Counted from the first letter of the stretch, positions 27,737 to 36,787 are shown. The stretch is DNA of 64,000 bases from Streptomyces sp. NBC_01294 (GCF_035917235.1 NZ_CP108423.1:310001-374000), one strand, 5' to 3'. Notes: a model not told the origin generated them from the letters alone. Numbers and translations are program-made.

Positions 27737-28130
27737 CGATCGGCGATTGGCGTCGCTTCCCTGCTGCTCGCTGCCCTGCTCGCGCTGGACGCGGGCGTCG
27801 GCCGGCTCGACACGACCCGCGGCGCCCTCTGGACCGGCCTGGCCGCCCTCGTCTTCGTGATCCTGCTGCCGCCCCGGGTCTCCACCCGGCCCGGTCTGCT
27901 GAGCGCCCGCGGACTGCTGGTGACGGACACCGTCCGCACCGACTCCCCCGTCTCGATCCGGTGGTCCGACGGGGTGTCTCAGCGGATGATCCTCCGGGAC
28001 ACGGAAGGCGGCCGGGCCGTGATCGACCCGGCCGTCCTCGTCCGCGATCCCGCGATGTGGCGGCGTCTCGACACGGACACCCGCACGTCCGTCCGGCGCG
28101 GCACTCTGCTGTGCGGCGCGAGGGGCCCGT
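27737..28130 (+). pseudogene. Truncated conserved membrane/PH-like protein
   Basis: A plus-strand stretch ([20 protein letters not shown], later [20 protein letters not shown]) looks like a Streptomyces conserved hypothetical protein with two membrane helices and a beta-rich domain. It has no usable start, because the upstream part is the antisense permease fragment. It breaks off at [12 protein letters not shown] into unrelated sequence. The next 125 bases (28131-28255) hold another short minus-strand remnant ([13 protein letters not shown]). Confidence 0.5.
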
Positions 28131-28255
28131 GGCGTAGTGGACGTACTCGCGGGTCAGGCGGAAGCCGGCCGACCAGGCCAGGAGGTGGCCGGGGCGGTTG
28201 TCCGCCCCCCTTGCGGTGGGCAGGAGTTCGGTTCGTTCGGGGCAGGGAAGTGGTG

Positions 28256-29248
28256 TCAGCGCGCCGACCGGGAAGGTTCCGGGCTCTCGGCCGGTCGGGC
28301 CGTGGCGCGCTTGGCGGTCACGATCACTCGTGCGGTGGTCACCGCGGTGAGCAGCAGCACCGCGACGAGGGCCAGGAGGGTGGCGGCGTCCGGATGGATG
28401 AGGGACTGTCCGCGCCACGCCTGCCAGGTCACCACCGCGACCAGCCCCGTGTAGCCGAGGGCGGCACTGCCGACCAGGCGGGCCCGTACCTTCTCGTCGC
28501 GCAGCCATACGTGCTCGGCGGCCAATGCGGCCAGTACCGCGGCGATCAGGAGGAGCACCTGGATGCCGTGCAGGGCGAAGAAGTGCGGTACCCGGAAGTC
28601 GCCCCCGGTCACGCTCCAGTTGGTGAGGGGCATGCCGTGGCCGTCGGGGTCACCGATGCCGTGGCCCTGGTACATCTGCACGGAGTGGCCGTTGGCGTCG
28701 GTCACCGTACGGGAGTGGATCTCGGTGACCATCCAGAAGACCGGCACGACCATGCCGAAGGTGGCGAGCGCGAGACCGGAGCGGATGGCACGGTTCAGCG
28801 CCGCTCCGCCCGTGCGCTGGATCAGGACGACGATCGCGAGGATCAACTGCGCGATGACGATGACCATCACGCCGAAGGTGAGGAGGGGAACCAGGGCCAA
28901 GGTGACCGGGTCGGTCTGGTCCGCGTTGAAGTGACTGAAGGTGCCGCGCGCCGCCTGGGCGGTGATGGCGCCCACCTCGACGGTGGCGGCTACCGCGAAG
29001 ACGGTGCCCAGCCATCGTCCCAGCCGCCTGCCCCTGGTCAGCTTGGTCAGCAGCCATGCCAGCGTGACCGCGTAAAGGCCGAAGCCGAAGCCGAACTTGA
29101 GCGGCTTCACCCACACCGACTCGTCCAGCAGCATCCGTCCGTCGACGACGGTCCCGACGCCGGAGACGAGCACCAAGCCGAGCATGAGGGCGGCACAGAC
29201 CACCAGCGGCCGGTGCCAGGCACGCACGTGCGTGAGTAAGGGCGTCAT
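28256..29248 (-). CDS. Multi-pass membrane protein
   Basis: 330 residues from ATG 29248, with ggagctctc upstream; longer starts run into the promoter region. It has about eight hydrophobic helices and a His-rich extracytoplasmic loop (MYQGHGIGDPDGHGM, then VPHFFALHG) that could bind a metal or heme. Codon bias is normal. It is divergent from a MarR-type regulator, its likely controller. Function is unknown. Confidence 0.8.
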   Translation of the reverse strand: MTPLLTHVRAWHRPLVVCAALMLGLVLVSGVGTVVDGRMLLDESVWVKPLKFGFGFGLYAVTLAWLLTKLTRGRRLGRWLGTVFAVAATVEVGAITAQAARGTFSHFNADQTDPVTLALVPLLTFGVMVIVIAQLILAIVVLIQRTGGAALNRAIRSGLALATFGMVVPVFWMVTEIHSRTVTDANGHSVQMYQGHGIGDPDGHGMPLTNWSVTGGDFRVPHFFALHGIQVLLLIAAVLAALAAEHVWLRDEKVRARLVGSAALGYTGLVAVVTWQAWRGQSLIHPDAATLLALVAVLLLTAVTTARVIVTAKRATARPAESPEPSRSAR

Positions 29249-29330
29249 GAGAGCTCCGATCAGGCCGGCGAGCAGCCCGTGTCCGGGCCTGCTCAGATCA
29301 CTTCGCTCGTTCGCGAATGACTGAACGCTA

Positions 29331-29455
29331 AATTGCATTCACTCTTTCGTCAATCAGAAAGGCGGCTAGATCAGAGATTGCGCAGGTAGGAGCGAGAATC
29401 TCTTGCAATGACCATGGAGGCGAATGCAAATACAACCTCAACGATGTTTGCAATG
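29331..29455 (+). promoter_or_regulatory. Repeated TTGCAATG / GAATGCAA elements in a divergent promoter region
   Basis: ttgcaatg occurs twice in direct orientation (29403-29410 and 29448-29455). gaatgcaaat (29422-29431) is mirrored by gaatgcaatt on the minus strand (29340-29331). This stretch is AT-richer than its surroundings and lies between the membrane-protein and MarR starts, so these are candidate regulator sites and promoter elements. Confidence 0.45.
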
Positions 29456-29513
29456 GGCTGGCCGCGAACGCAATACTGGCCACACCCGCGGACCTGATAC
29501 GGAGGCAATGCCG

Positions 29514-30242
29514 ATGCCCGGAGGCAGACTGACCCACCACGAACGACAGGAGATCGCCGAGGGGTTGAGGGAGGGACTCACCTACACCGACATCGCCGGC
29601 CGCCTGGACCGGCCCATCTCCACCGTCACCCGGGAGGTGGCCCGCAACGGCGGCCCCGCCGCCTATCGGGCCGACGCGGCACATCGCGCGACCACAGGAC
29701 GCGCCCGCCGCCGCAAGCAGCCCGCGGCCCCGACCACCTCCCCGACCGTGAGCGACGTACACGGACGCGACCCGGAGGCCGTCCTCGAACTGGAGGAACA
29801 GTTCACGGAGATGATGATCGGCACGGGTCTCCCGCGAATGACCGCCCGGGTACTGACGTGCCTCTACGTCACCGATGGCGGCAGCCTGACCGCCACCGAG
29901 CTCGCTCAGCGCCTCCAGGTCAGCCCCGCCTCCGTCTCCAAGGCCGTCGGCGAACTCGAACAGCAGGAGCTCATCCGGCGCGAGCGCGACACCGGCCGAC
30001 GACGCGACCGGTACGTCATCGACGCCGATGCCTGGTTCCGCGGCTGGATGGCCAGCGCCCGTCAGAACACCATGCTGGCCGACTTCGCCCTGCGCGGCGC
30101 CCAGGTCCTCGGTACCGCGACACCCGCCGGCACCCGGATGCAAGACATCGGCCACTTCTTCGAGCACGTCGGCCGGACCATGGTCAAGGCAGCCGAGGAA
30201 TGGCGGCAGGCCGATGCCACGAGGCGAAGCACACCCGGCTGA
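29514..30242 (+). CDS. MarR-type regulator with an added IS30-like N-terminal HTH
   Basis: 242 residues. ATG 29514 lies eight bases after ggagg; ATG 29508 is too close to it. Residues 5-55 (LTHHERQEIAEGLREGLTYT ... STVTREVARNGG) resemble the first helix-turn-helix of IS30-type transposases. After an Ala/Arg-rich linker there is a GbsR/MarR winged helix (LTATELAQRLQVSPASVSKA, RRERDTGRRRDRYVI) and a C-terminal helical part. No transposase catalytic domain is present, so this is a two-DNA-domain regulator, probably of the divergent membrane protein. Confidence 0.82.
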   Translation: MPGGRLTHHERQEIAEGLREGLTYTDIAGRLDRPISTVTREVARNGGPAAYRADAAHRATTGRARRRKQPAAPTTSPTVSDVHGRDPEAVLELEEQFTEMMIGTGLPRMTARVLTCLYVTDGGSLTATELAQRLQVSPASVSKAVGELEQQELIRRERDTGRRRDRYVIDADAWFRGWMASARQNTMLADFALRGAQVLGTATPAGTRMQDIGHFFEHVGRTMVKAAEEWRQADATRRSTPG

Positions 30243-30270
30243 GGCGCCGGCGGGGACGGGTGCCCCGGCC

Positions 30271-30302
30271 TCCTGGTCTCCTGGTCTCCTGGTCTCCTGG
30301 TC
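30271..30302 (+). repeat. 8-bp tandem repeat, four copies
   Basis: tcctggtc is repeated four times exactly between two convergent gene ends (MarR-type stop at 30242, TetR stop at 30308). It codes for nothing and is probably a slippage-prone spacer. Confidence 0.85.
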
Positions 30303-30307
30303 TCGCC

Positions 30308-30910
30308 CTACGACCGGTGCCCCCAGAGGCCGGCCAGGTGTGCGTGGAGGACGTCGTACGCCTCCTGCGAGGTGAGGTGGCCGATGAGGACGTGCGCGGT
30401 GAGGCCGTCCGCGAGGGCCAGTAGCGCGCGGGCCTCGCGTTGCGGATCGAGGGGCACGGCATGGCCGGCGCCCTCACCGGCTTCCGAGATGAGGCGGGTG
30501 AACGCCTCCTGCAAAGTGGCGTAGTTCGCCTTGAGCGTCCTCGCGAGCACCTCGCTGACCGTCGCCTGCGCAACGAAGGCGAGCCAGACCCTGGCCTCGG
30601 CCCGGTGTTCTTCCCGGAGCAGCGAGATCTCGGTGGCCGCGTACCCCAGGGCGGTGCCGGCCGACTGGGCAGGACTCCTGACGAGGCGGACTTGAACGCG
30701 CTCCATGATCCGCTCGCCGATGTACCCGAGAGCGAACACGAGCATCTCTTCCTTGGTGCGGAAGCACCGTTGAACGGCGCCCATCGACACTTGCGCGCGG
30801 GCCGCGACGTCGCGAAGGGTCACACCCTCCAGCCCCCGTTCGTCGGCGAGGTGGCAGACGGCCTCGGCGATGAGGCGGCGCCGGCCCACGTGATCCACCT
30901 GCCTGGGCAT
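30308..30910 (-). CDS. TetR-family regulator divergent from the amidase
   Basis: 200 residues from ATG 30910, with gaggagggg upstream. The N-terminal HTH is clear (VTLRDVAARAQVSMGAVQRC), and the C-terminal domain is of the BetI/AcrR helical type. A long upstream open frame is antisense to the amidase and was excluded. It is divergent from the amidase across a region with two matching palindromes, so it probably represses both genes. Confidence 0.9.
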   Translation of the reverse strand: MPRQVDHVGRRRLIAEAVCHLADERGLEGVTLRDVAARAQVSMGAVQRCFRTKEEMLVFALGYIGERIMERVQVRLVRSPAQSAGTALGYAATEISLLREEHRAEARVWLAFVAQATVSEVLARTLKANYATLQEAFTRLISEAGEGAGHAVPLDPQREARALLALADGLTAHVLIGHLTSQEAYDVLHAHLAGLWGHRS

Positions 30911-30967
30911 GCCTGGTCCCCTCCTCGTTGCACATCGCACGGCGCTCTGCTTGCGCAGCACTTTATC

Positions 30968-31023
30968 CGATGCGCTCGCATCGCTTCCAGGGGTACGGTT
31001 CGATTCCGATGCAAGCGCATCGG
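30968..31023 (+). promoter_or_regulatory. Paired palindromic operators between TetR and amidase
   Basis: cgatgcgctcgcatcg (30968-30983) and ccgatgcaagcgcatcgg (31006-31023) share the half-site CGATGC/GCATCG, with centres 39 bp apart. The second ends 23 bases before the amidase ATG, so binding would block its transcription. Confidence 0.72.
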
Positions 31024-31046
31024 TACGGGATGGGGAGGGAACAGCC

Positions 31047-32477
31047 ATGCAGGACGCCCTGTGGAAGATGCCGGCCGCCGCGCAGGCGGAGGCGGTGCGC
31101 AGCGCACAAGTCTCGGCGGTCGAACTGGTCGACAGCCACCTGGAGCGGATCGCCGAGGTCAACCCGCAGGTGAACGCGGTCACGCAGCTCCTGGCGGAGC
31201 GCGCACGTGAGGCCGCGGCACAGATGGACCGTCGGCGGGCCGCCGGTGAAGCGCTGGGGCCGCTCGCGGGCGTGCCCTTCACGGTGAAGGAGAGCACCGC
31301 GATCGAAGGCGTGCCGACCACGTTCGGCACGGAGCGTTTCCGCGATCTGGTGGCGCCGGCCGACGCGCCCCCCGTGGCTCGGCTGCGCGCGGCAGGGGCC
31401 ATCCCCATCGGGCACAGCAACATCCCCACCCTGATCCTGGCGGGGATGCACACGCGCAGCGAGCTGTTCGGGGACACGGTCAACCCGTGGGACCGCAGCC
31501 GGACTCCGGGCGGCTCCAGCGGGGGCGACGCGGTGGCCGTGGCCACGGGCATGGCGGCGCTCGGGCTCGGCAACGACTCCGGCGGGTCGGTGCGCATCCC
31601 GGCCCAGTTCTGCGGTGTGGCCGGGCTGAAGCCGTCCACGGGCCGGTTCCCCGCCGACCACCGCATTCTCGGCCCGGACGACCCCGGCCCGGCGTCCCAG
31701 ATCCTGGTCACCGACGGTCCGTTGGCCCGGAGCGTGGGCGATCTTCGGCTCGCTTACGAAGCGCTGGCCGGGACCGATCCGCGAGACCCGCGCGCCGTGC
31801 CGGTGCCGGCGTACGGCGAGCCGCTCTCCGGACGGGTGAAGGTCGCGGTGGTGGCGGATCCTGGCGGGCACGGCGTCCACCCGACGATTCGCGGAGCCGT
31901 CGCGACCGCGGCCGACGCGCTCCGCGACGCCGGGTACGACGTGCGCGAGGTGCAGGACGTACCGCGGATGGACGAGGCCCTGGAGGCGTACGGCCGGATC
32001 ACCGTGACCGAGTTCGCCCCGACCTGGCCGGTGGTGCGCAAACTGCTCGGCGAGGGCGGGGACCGCTATATCGAGATGATGATGGAGCAGACTCCGCCCG
32101 CGAGCGCGGACGAGTTCATGAAGTTGATGGGCACCTGGATGAACATCCGCCGCTCGTGGGCCGAATTCCTCGACGACTACCCGCTGTTGCTCGGCCCGGT
32201 CTTCACCGAGCCGCCGGTCGAGCCGGGGCTGGAGTCGCGTGACAGGTCTGGCAGGGACCGGGTCGGGTCGGGAATGCGTCTGTGCACCGTGACGAGTTTC
32301 GTGGGCGTACCCGGTGTGGCCGTACCGACCGGGATGGCCGACGGGCTCCCCTGCGGAGTACAGATCGTCGGGCGCGCGTTCCGGGAAGACCTGTGCCTGG
32401 GCGCGGCCCAGGCGATCGAGGACCGGCTCGGAGTCCTCACACCGGTCGACCCGCGCGCGGGAGTCCGGGCCGATTGA
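31047..32477 (+). CDS. Amidase-signature family hydrolase
   Basis: 476 residues from ATG 31047, preceded by ggggaggga. The amidase-signature triad is complete: Lys81 (FTVKEST), cis-Ser157 (TPGGSSGG) and Ser181 (NDSGGSVRIP), with the usual family length. The enzyme hydrolyses an amide, or possibly acts in a GatA-like or degradative role. No GatB/GatC neighbours exist, so a catabolic amidase is more likely. It is controlled by the adjacent TetR regulator through two palindromes. Confidence 0.92.
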   Translation: MQDALWKMPAAAQAEAVRSAQVSAVELVDSHLERIAEVNPQVNAVTQLLAERAREAAAQMDRRRAAGEALGPLAGVPFTVKESTAIEGVPTTFGTERFRDLVAPADAPPVARLRAAGAIPIGHSNIPTLILAGMHTRSELFGDTVNPWDRSRTPGGSSGGDAVAVATGMAALGLGNDSGGSVRIPAQFCGVAGLKPSTGRFPADHRILGPDDPGPASQILVTDGPLARSVGDLRLAYEALAGTDPRDPRAVPVPAYGEPLSGRVKVAVVADPGGHGVHPTIRGAVATAADALRDAGYDVREVQDVPRMDEALEAYGRITVTEFAPTWPVVRKLLGEGGDRYIEMMMEQTPPASADEFMKLMGTWMNIRRSWAEFLDDYPLLLGPVFTEPPVEPGLESRDRSGRDRVGSGMRLCTVTSFVGVPGVAVPTGMADGLPCGVQIVGRAFREDLCLGAAQAIEDRLGVLTPVDPRAGVRAD

Positions 32478-32555
32478 GCCCTTGGACCACGGAGGGCTCG
32501 CGCACCATCGGCTCCTCCGACGACCGACCTCCGCGAGGGCCGCGTCAACATCGCG

Positions 32556-33755
32556 TCAGCGCATCGTGTCGTCGCGCAGCACGGCGATCCGTTCCATGGT
32601 CTGTGGTCGGTGGGGTGCCGAGGCAATGCCCAGCAGCCGTGTCCGCTTCTCGCAGTCCCAGAGCGACTCGGTGTACGCGTCGTCCAGCCCGGTCGGGTCG
32701 ATCGCGGCGAGCGCTTGCAGGTAGCCGGCCCGTTCGTACGAGTGCGGGGTGTGCAGCCAGTAGGCCCGCAGGACGGGAACGGCGTCGGCGGCTTCGGGTC
32801 CGAAGCGGGCCAGCCGCTTCGCCGTCTCGTCGGGGCCGCACCAGACGCGTGCCTCCCACTGGTCGGCGAGTTCGGCCACGAGCCCCGGTATCGCCTCGGG
32901 GCCGGGGTGGTCGGCCAGGACGTCCGTCCCCAGCCGGGACAGCCACTCCCGCTCGTCCACGGCCCACCCGCGGGCCGCCGGCACCGCGAGGGCTCCCAGT
33001 CGGTCGACCGCCCGCCGGAGGAAGGGCAGGGGCCGACGGCCGTTCCCGGTGCCGAGTGAGGGCACCAGCGGGAGCAGTCCCTCGGCCGGCTCCCGGCCGG
33101 CCAGCGCCCGCAGTGCGTCGGCCTTCGTGCCGGAGGTCGTGCCGGAGGTCGTGCCGGACTCCGTGTCGTCGGCGGCCAGCAGAAGGAGCAGCTCCTCGTC
33201 GCTCAGCCCGTCCAGCGAGGGTCGCGGAGGAAACCGCCGGCCCGGCACCTCGAGCCCGAACCGGCTCCACGGCTCGAAGGACCACGGAAGATCCTCCTCC
33301 CCGCCGATCCGGGCCCGCGCGACGTCGCCCAGGTCCTCCCACCACTCGCCCGGCCAGCTGTCCGCGACCGACTCCAGTACGCGGGCCCAGTGCTCACCCT
33401 CCCGTACGTACGTCCGAAGCCCCTCGCGGGCCTCGTCCGAACCGGCGACGGCGAGCAGCACCAGCACGTCGGCCGCCCGCGACCACTCCTCCTCGTCCCC
33501 CGCCAGCTGGTCGACGACCGGCTTCGGCGACAGGTTCAAGTCCCGGATCAGCCGCGCCTGGTAGAGGTAGCGGATGTCGGTCTGGTAGTCCTAATTCCAG
33601 TCCCGGCGGATCCCGTCGTACACGAACGCGGCGGCCTCGTCCGCATCCTGGTGCGCCCGTATCGCGCCCAGGCCGCGCCCCCGCTGCAGCAGGCCCTCCA
33701 GGCAGTCGTGGGAGGCGTATGAAAGGGTGCGGGACGTCTCGTCGTGGTAGCTCAT
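32556..33755 (-). pseudogene. HEAT-like repeat protein interrupted by a nonsense codon
   Basis: Translation from ATG 33755 (MSYHDETSRTLSYASHDCL) continues in one frame to 32556 (about 399 codons), except for a TAG at 33593-33591. That is codon 55, in the context RRDWN-stop-DYQTDIRY. Both sides clearly belong to one conserved protein: helical HEAT-like repeats with many Trp and Leu, of unknown function. The downstream part could start internally at TTG 33539, but without the N-terminal segment. A 12-bp repeat near 33128-33160 gives a Ser-Gly-Thr-Thr run. Confidence 0.75.
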
Positions 33756-34059
33756 CACCCCGCACCCTGCCCGAACGATTGCCGTCGGCGGCGTCTCGGT
33801 CTCGGCCTGTTGCAACACCCGACACCGATGCGGCCGTTGCCACGCTTCCGGATCCGTCGGTATGCCCGCTGACGGGCGGGAACGGCGTTGCAAGGACTGC
33901 CCCGTGGTGCCAGATGTCCGCCAACGTTGCCGATATCCCTGTTGCCCGGGCGCAACGGTCCGTTCACGTTCCATGCTGTGGGTCTCTCCTCCGGCTTCTG
34001 CCGGAAGAGCCGTGGAGCGCCCGGTCCGGCCTGGTGCGAATTTCAAGACGAGGGACGTG

Positions 34060-34296
34060 ATGGACCATTCACTGTTGTCGCTGCGGGCGGCTCTGGTGCT
34101 CTTGCTGGCAGCCCTGGCAGGAGCCGTCGCCGGCGTGCTGACGGCATTCGCCGGCGAAGGGACGGCCCGCAGCCTGCTGTGCGGTCTGGCGGCCGCCGGC
34201 CTCGCGGTGCCGTTCTTCAATCGGCTGGTCGCGGCGGACTCCGAGGGGCAGTCCCCCTCCCGGAAGGGCGCCGGGAGGGGGAACCGTCGTGGGTGA
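34060..34296 (+). CDS. Small membrane protein upstream of the receiver protein
   Basis: 78 residues from ATG 34060, with agggac upstream. There are two hydrophobic segments (ALVLLLAALAGAVAGVL and ARSLLCGLAAAGLAVPF) and a basic tail. The last eight bases overlap the GTG start of the next gene, so the two are coupled. Longer upstream starts give an unlikely N-terminus. It could tether or signal to the receiver protein. Confidence 0.6.
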   Translation: MDHSLLSLRAALVLLLAALAGAVAGVLTAFAGEGTARSLLCGLAAAGLAVPFFNRLVAADSEGQSPSRKGAGRGNRRG

Positions 34297-35377
34297 ACTC
34301 CGGCCGCTCGGGCACGCTCTACCGCAGGAAGCCCGGGCTCTGGCACAGGCGTTACGGGAACTGTTCGACGGGCTGGACGTCTCGGTGCGCAGGTATGCTG
34401 CCCGCCGGACCCGTGATCCGGGCACGCTCTCCCGCTACCTGAGCGGAACCCGAGTGCCTCCTTGGGAGGTGGTGATGGATCTGTTCACCGACCTCGCCGA
34501 GCACCGGGGGCTGAGCGCCACCCCCGAGGCCATCGAGCTCCTACGCGGCCTGCACCGCGCCGCCCTCACCGTCAGCACCTCGCCCAAGCACGCCATGGAA
34601 GTACTGGAACAGCAGCTCGCCGACGCCGACAGGGTCTCGCGCCGCTCTACCGTCCGCGGCGACGTACTGGGGGACGCCCTGCTGGATCGCCAGCACCGCA
34701 TCGCCGACCTGGAAGTGCGCCTGAACCACCTGGAAGCCGAATGGAGCACCGAGCGGGAACGGGCGGACCGCCTGGCGGCCGCCCACCCCGACGTCTCCGA
34801 ACTCCTTCGGGAACGGGACACCCTGCAGGACGAAGTGGCCCGGCTCTGCACGGAGCTGCTCGCCGCCCAGAAGCAGCACAGCGAAGCGGAAGAACGGTGC
34901 GCGCTCCTGGAACGGCAGCTCGAGGCCGTCGAACAGGTTCAGCAGACCGCGGTCCCCCTGCCCGCCACCGGGCCGGCGCCCAAGGGCATGCCCAAGATCC
35001 TCGTGGTGGACGATCAGCCCAACAACCTGCTCGCCATGAGCGCCGTACTGTCCACCCTCGACCAGGAACTCGTCGCCGTCTCCTCGGGGCGCGAAGCACT
35101 CAAAGCCCTCCTGGACCACGACGACTTCGCGGTCATCATCATGGACGTGCAGATGCCCGACATGGACGGCTACGAGACCGCCGCGCACATCAAACGCCGA
35201 CCACGCACCCGTGACGTGCCGATCATCTTCCTCACCGCGATGGGCACGGATCCCGAACACTCCGCCCGCGGTTACGCCGCCGGAGCGGTCGACTACATCG
35301 CCAAGCCCTTCGACCCCTGGGTCCTGCGGGCCAAGGTTGCCGTCTTCACCAGCATCTATCTCGAACGCCACCCGTGA
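34289..35377 (+). CDS. Receiver-domain protein with N-terminal HTH-like domain and coiled coil
   Basis: 362 residues from GTG 34289. Order: an HTH-like helical domain (residues 15-70, GTLSRYLSGTRVPPWEVV), a long Glu/Arg/Leu coiled coil (about 130-218), then a CheY-like receiver. The receiver has acidic pair Asp241/Asp242, phospho-acceptor Asp286 (IIMDVQMPDMDG), Thr316 and Lys339. This inverts the usual receiver-then-output order. No histidine kinase is adjacent, so it is an orphan. The N-terminal part resembles the DNA-binding start of Streptomyces XRE-like regulators. It is coupled to the upstream membrane protein. Confidence 0.85.
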   Translation: MGELRPLGHALPQEARALAQALRELFDGLDVSVRRYAARRTRDPGTLSRYLSGTRVPPWEVVMDLFTDLAEHRGLSATPEAIELLRGLHRAALTVSTSPKHAMEVLEQQLADADRVSRRSTVRGDVLGDALLDRQHRIADLEVRLNHLEAEWSTERERADRLAAAHPDVSELLRERDTLQDEVARLCTELLAAQKQHSEAEERCALLERQLEAVEQVQQTAVPLPATGPAPKGMPKILVVDDQPNNLLAMSAVLSTLDQELVAVSSGREALKALLDHDDFAVIIMDVQMPDMDGYETAAHIKRRPRTRDVPIIFLTAMGTDPEHSARGYAAGAVDYIAKPFDPWVLRAKVAVFTSIYLERHP

Positions 35378-35502
35378 CGCCCGTTCAGCCGCCTGGATCG
35401 TCCTCGCCCTCGCCGCTCCCGTCGACCACGCGGCGGCCCTCCTCGCTCTCCCCGCCTTCGGCGGGATCGCCGAGCGTCTGATCGACAAGCCGCGGTCGGC
35501 GG

Positions 35503-36291
35503 TCAGCGGAGGTTGCGTAGCCGCTGTACCTGACGGGTCATGAGCTCGGTGGGGAACTCCATGGTTTCCACCGAGGGGGACGGCTCCAGCTCGAACTCGG
35601 CGATCACCGAGCCGATCCGCACCACCGTGGACCTGCGGATGGTGCGGATCTCCTTCGCGTCGGGGTTGATGTCACTGACATCGGTCCAGGACGTCAGGGT
35701 GTAGGCCACGGCCTCGTCGCCCTGCGCGGGCGCCCGTCCCTCGGCGAGGGTGGTACGTGTGCCGACGCCGGCGCCGGGCGTGCGGAACTCGCGGCAGCCC
35801 TGCAGGCCCTTGCGGAGCCGGTTGAACTCCGCGGCGGCCGCGGCCGGTCCGGGGTGGGCGGTGAGTGTGGTCGCGCCGGTCCACTCGAGATTCTCCTCGC
35901 TGCGGAAGGTCTGGACCACGGTCGTGGGCTGCGACCTGTCCCGGTACGGGTCGACGATCAGCACGCAATCGGGAACGCTGATGGACTTGGGGGCCCACGC
36001 CAGGTCGCGTGCGTACACCTTCTTCTCGCTGGATCCGGCGGGGCCGATCTCGCCGTCCGGCAGGGCGGCCGTGAGCAGTTCGGCGGCGTCGAGCGGGCGG
36101 GTTGCGGGTGGCGGCACCGGCGTGGAGGGTGCGCCGCCCCCCGCGGCGGTGGCCGTGGCCTGGAGCGGTTTCGGAGCCGCGGGACCGGCCGGGTCCGCGG
36201 CGGTGCAGCCCGCGGTCAGGGCCGCCGCCAGCAGCAGCCCCGCGGCCGCCTTGCCTCGTCTGCCGTCTGGTCTGCCGCCCGCGATGTTCAT
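35503..36291 (-). CDS. Lipoprotein of unknown function
   Basis: 262 residues from ATG 36291. A basic N-terminus and lipobox LTAGC (Cys29) make it a lipoprotein outside the membrane. After a Pro/Ala-rich linker comes a domain of about 190 residues that contains two further cysteines (one in VPDCVLIV) and conserved Trp residues (DLAWAPKSI, SWTDVSD). It resembles actinomycete sensor-type extracellular domains like that of PknH, but this is tentative. It appears monocistronic. Confidence 0.75.
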   Translation of the reverse strand: MNIAGGRPDGRRGKAAAGLLLAAALTAGCTAADPAGPAAPKPLQATATAAGGGAPSTPVPPPATRPLDAAELLTAALPDGEIGPAGSSEKKVYARDLAWAPKSISVPDCVLIVDPYRDRSQPTTVVQTFRSEENLEWTGATTLTAHPGPAAAAAEFNRLRKGLQGCREFRTPGAGVGTRTTLAEGRAPAQGDEAVAYTLTSWTDVSDINPDAKEIRTIRRSTVVRIGSVIAEFELEPSPSVETMEFPTELMTRQVQRLRNLR

Positions 36292-36742
36292 GCGTTCTCC
36301 CTGGTGGATCAGGTACGTCCGGGATGCGACTCGCGCGGCGGGCGGAAGGTTGTACTGGTCCGGTGAACGGTCGTCCTCACGGTGCAGCGCGGTGTCGGTG
36401 TGCGCTGGACAGGTGACGGTTGTTGACGGAGCCCGCGGGCGGCGGCAAAATTGCCGATTGCGTGGCCTACGCCGAACCTCCCTCGACCGTCCCCGGCACG
36501 GTCTCCCTTCGGAGGCAAAGGGACCAGCGTCTCAGGCCGTTGTTGCAGCCCGATCGCCTCGGGCGAGGTTGCCGGGGGGCCGTCGCTCAAGGCGTGGAAG
36601 GCAGCGATGACAGCCCGCAGGCGTCGTGAGTCGCGTGCGGGCATCTGCGCCGAGCACCAGGTGACCGACCCACGCGGCGTGGAGCGAACGGCGGCCCTCC
36701 AGTCGTGCCCTGGCCGGATCACCCGAGCCGGACCGGGTTGTT
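36292..36742. other. Intergenic region without recognisable gene
   Basis: Several open frames cross this 450-bp stretch, but none has a ribosome site, codon bias or familiar sequence. It contains the promoter region for the lipoprotein gene, which starts at 36291. Confidence 0.4.
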
Positions 36743-36773
36743 GTGGCGGGTCGGGTGCACCCCGGCCCGCCAC
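36743..36773 (-). terminator. Hairpin downstream of terD
   Basis: gtggcggg (36743-36750) pairs with cccgccac (36766-36773), with an inner cggg/cccg extension. It lies 15 bases beyond the terD stop in the direction of transcription. Confidence 0.65.
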
Positions 36774-36787
36774 AGCCACCTGTCTCG

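Noticed and set aside
29514..29690. IS30 transposase
   Set aside because: Only the HTH resembles IS30; no DDE catalytic domain or terminal inverted repeats are present and a MarR domain follows.
31047..31711. N-terminal extension of the TetR gene across the amidase start
   Set aside because: The open minus frame here is antisense to conserved amidase sequence; the TetR start at 30910 has a strong ribosome site.
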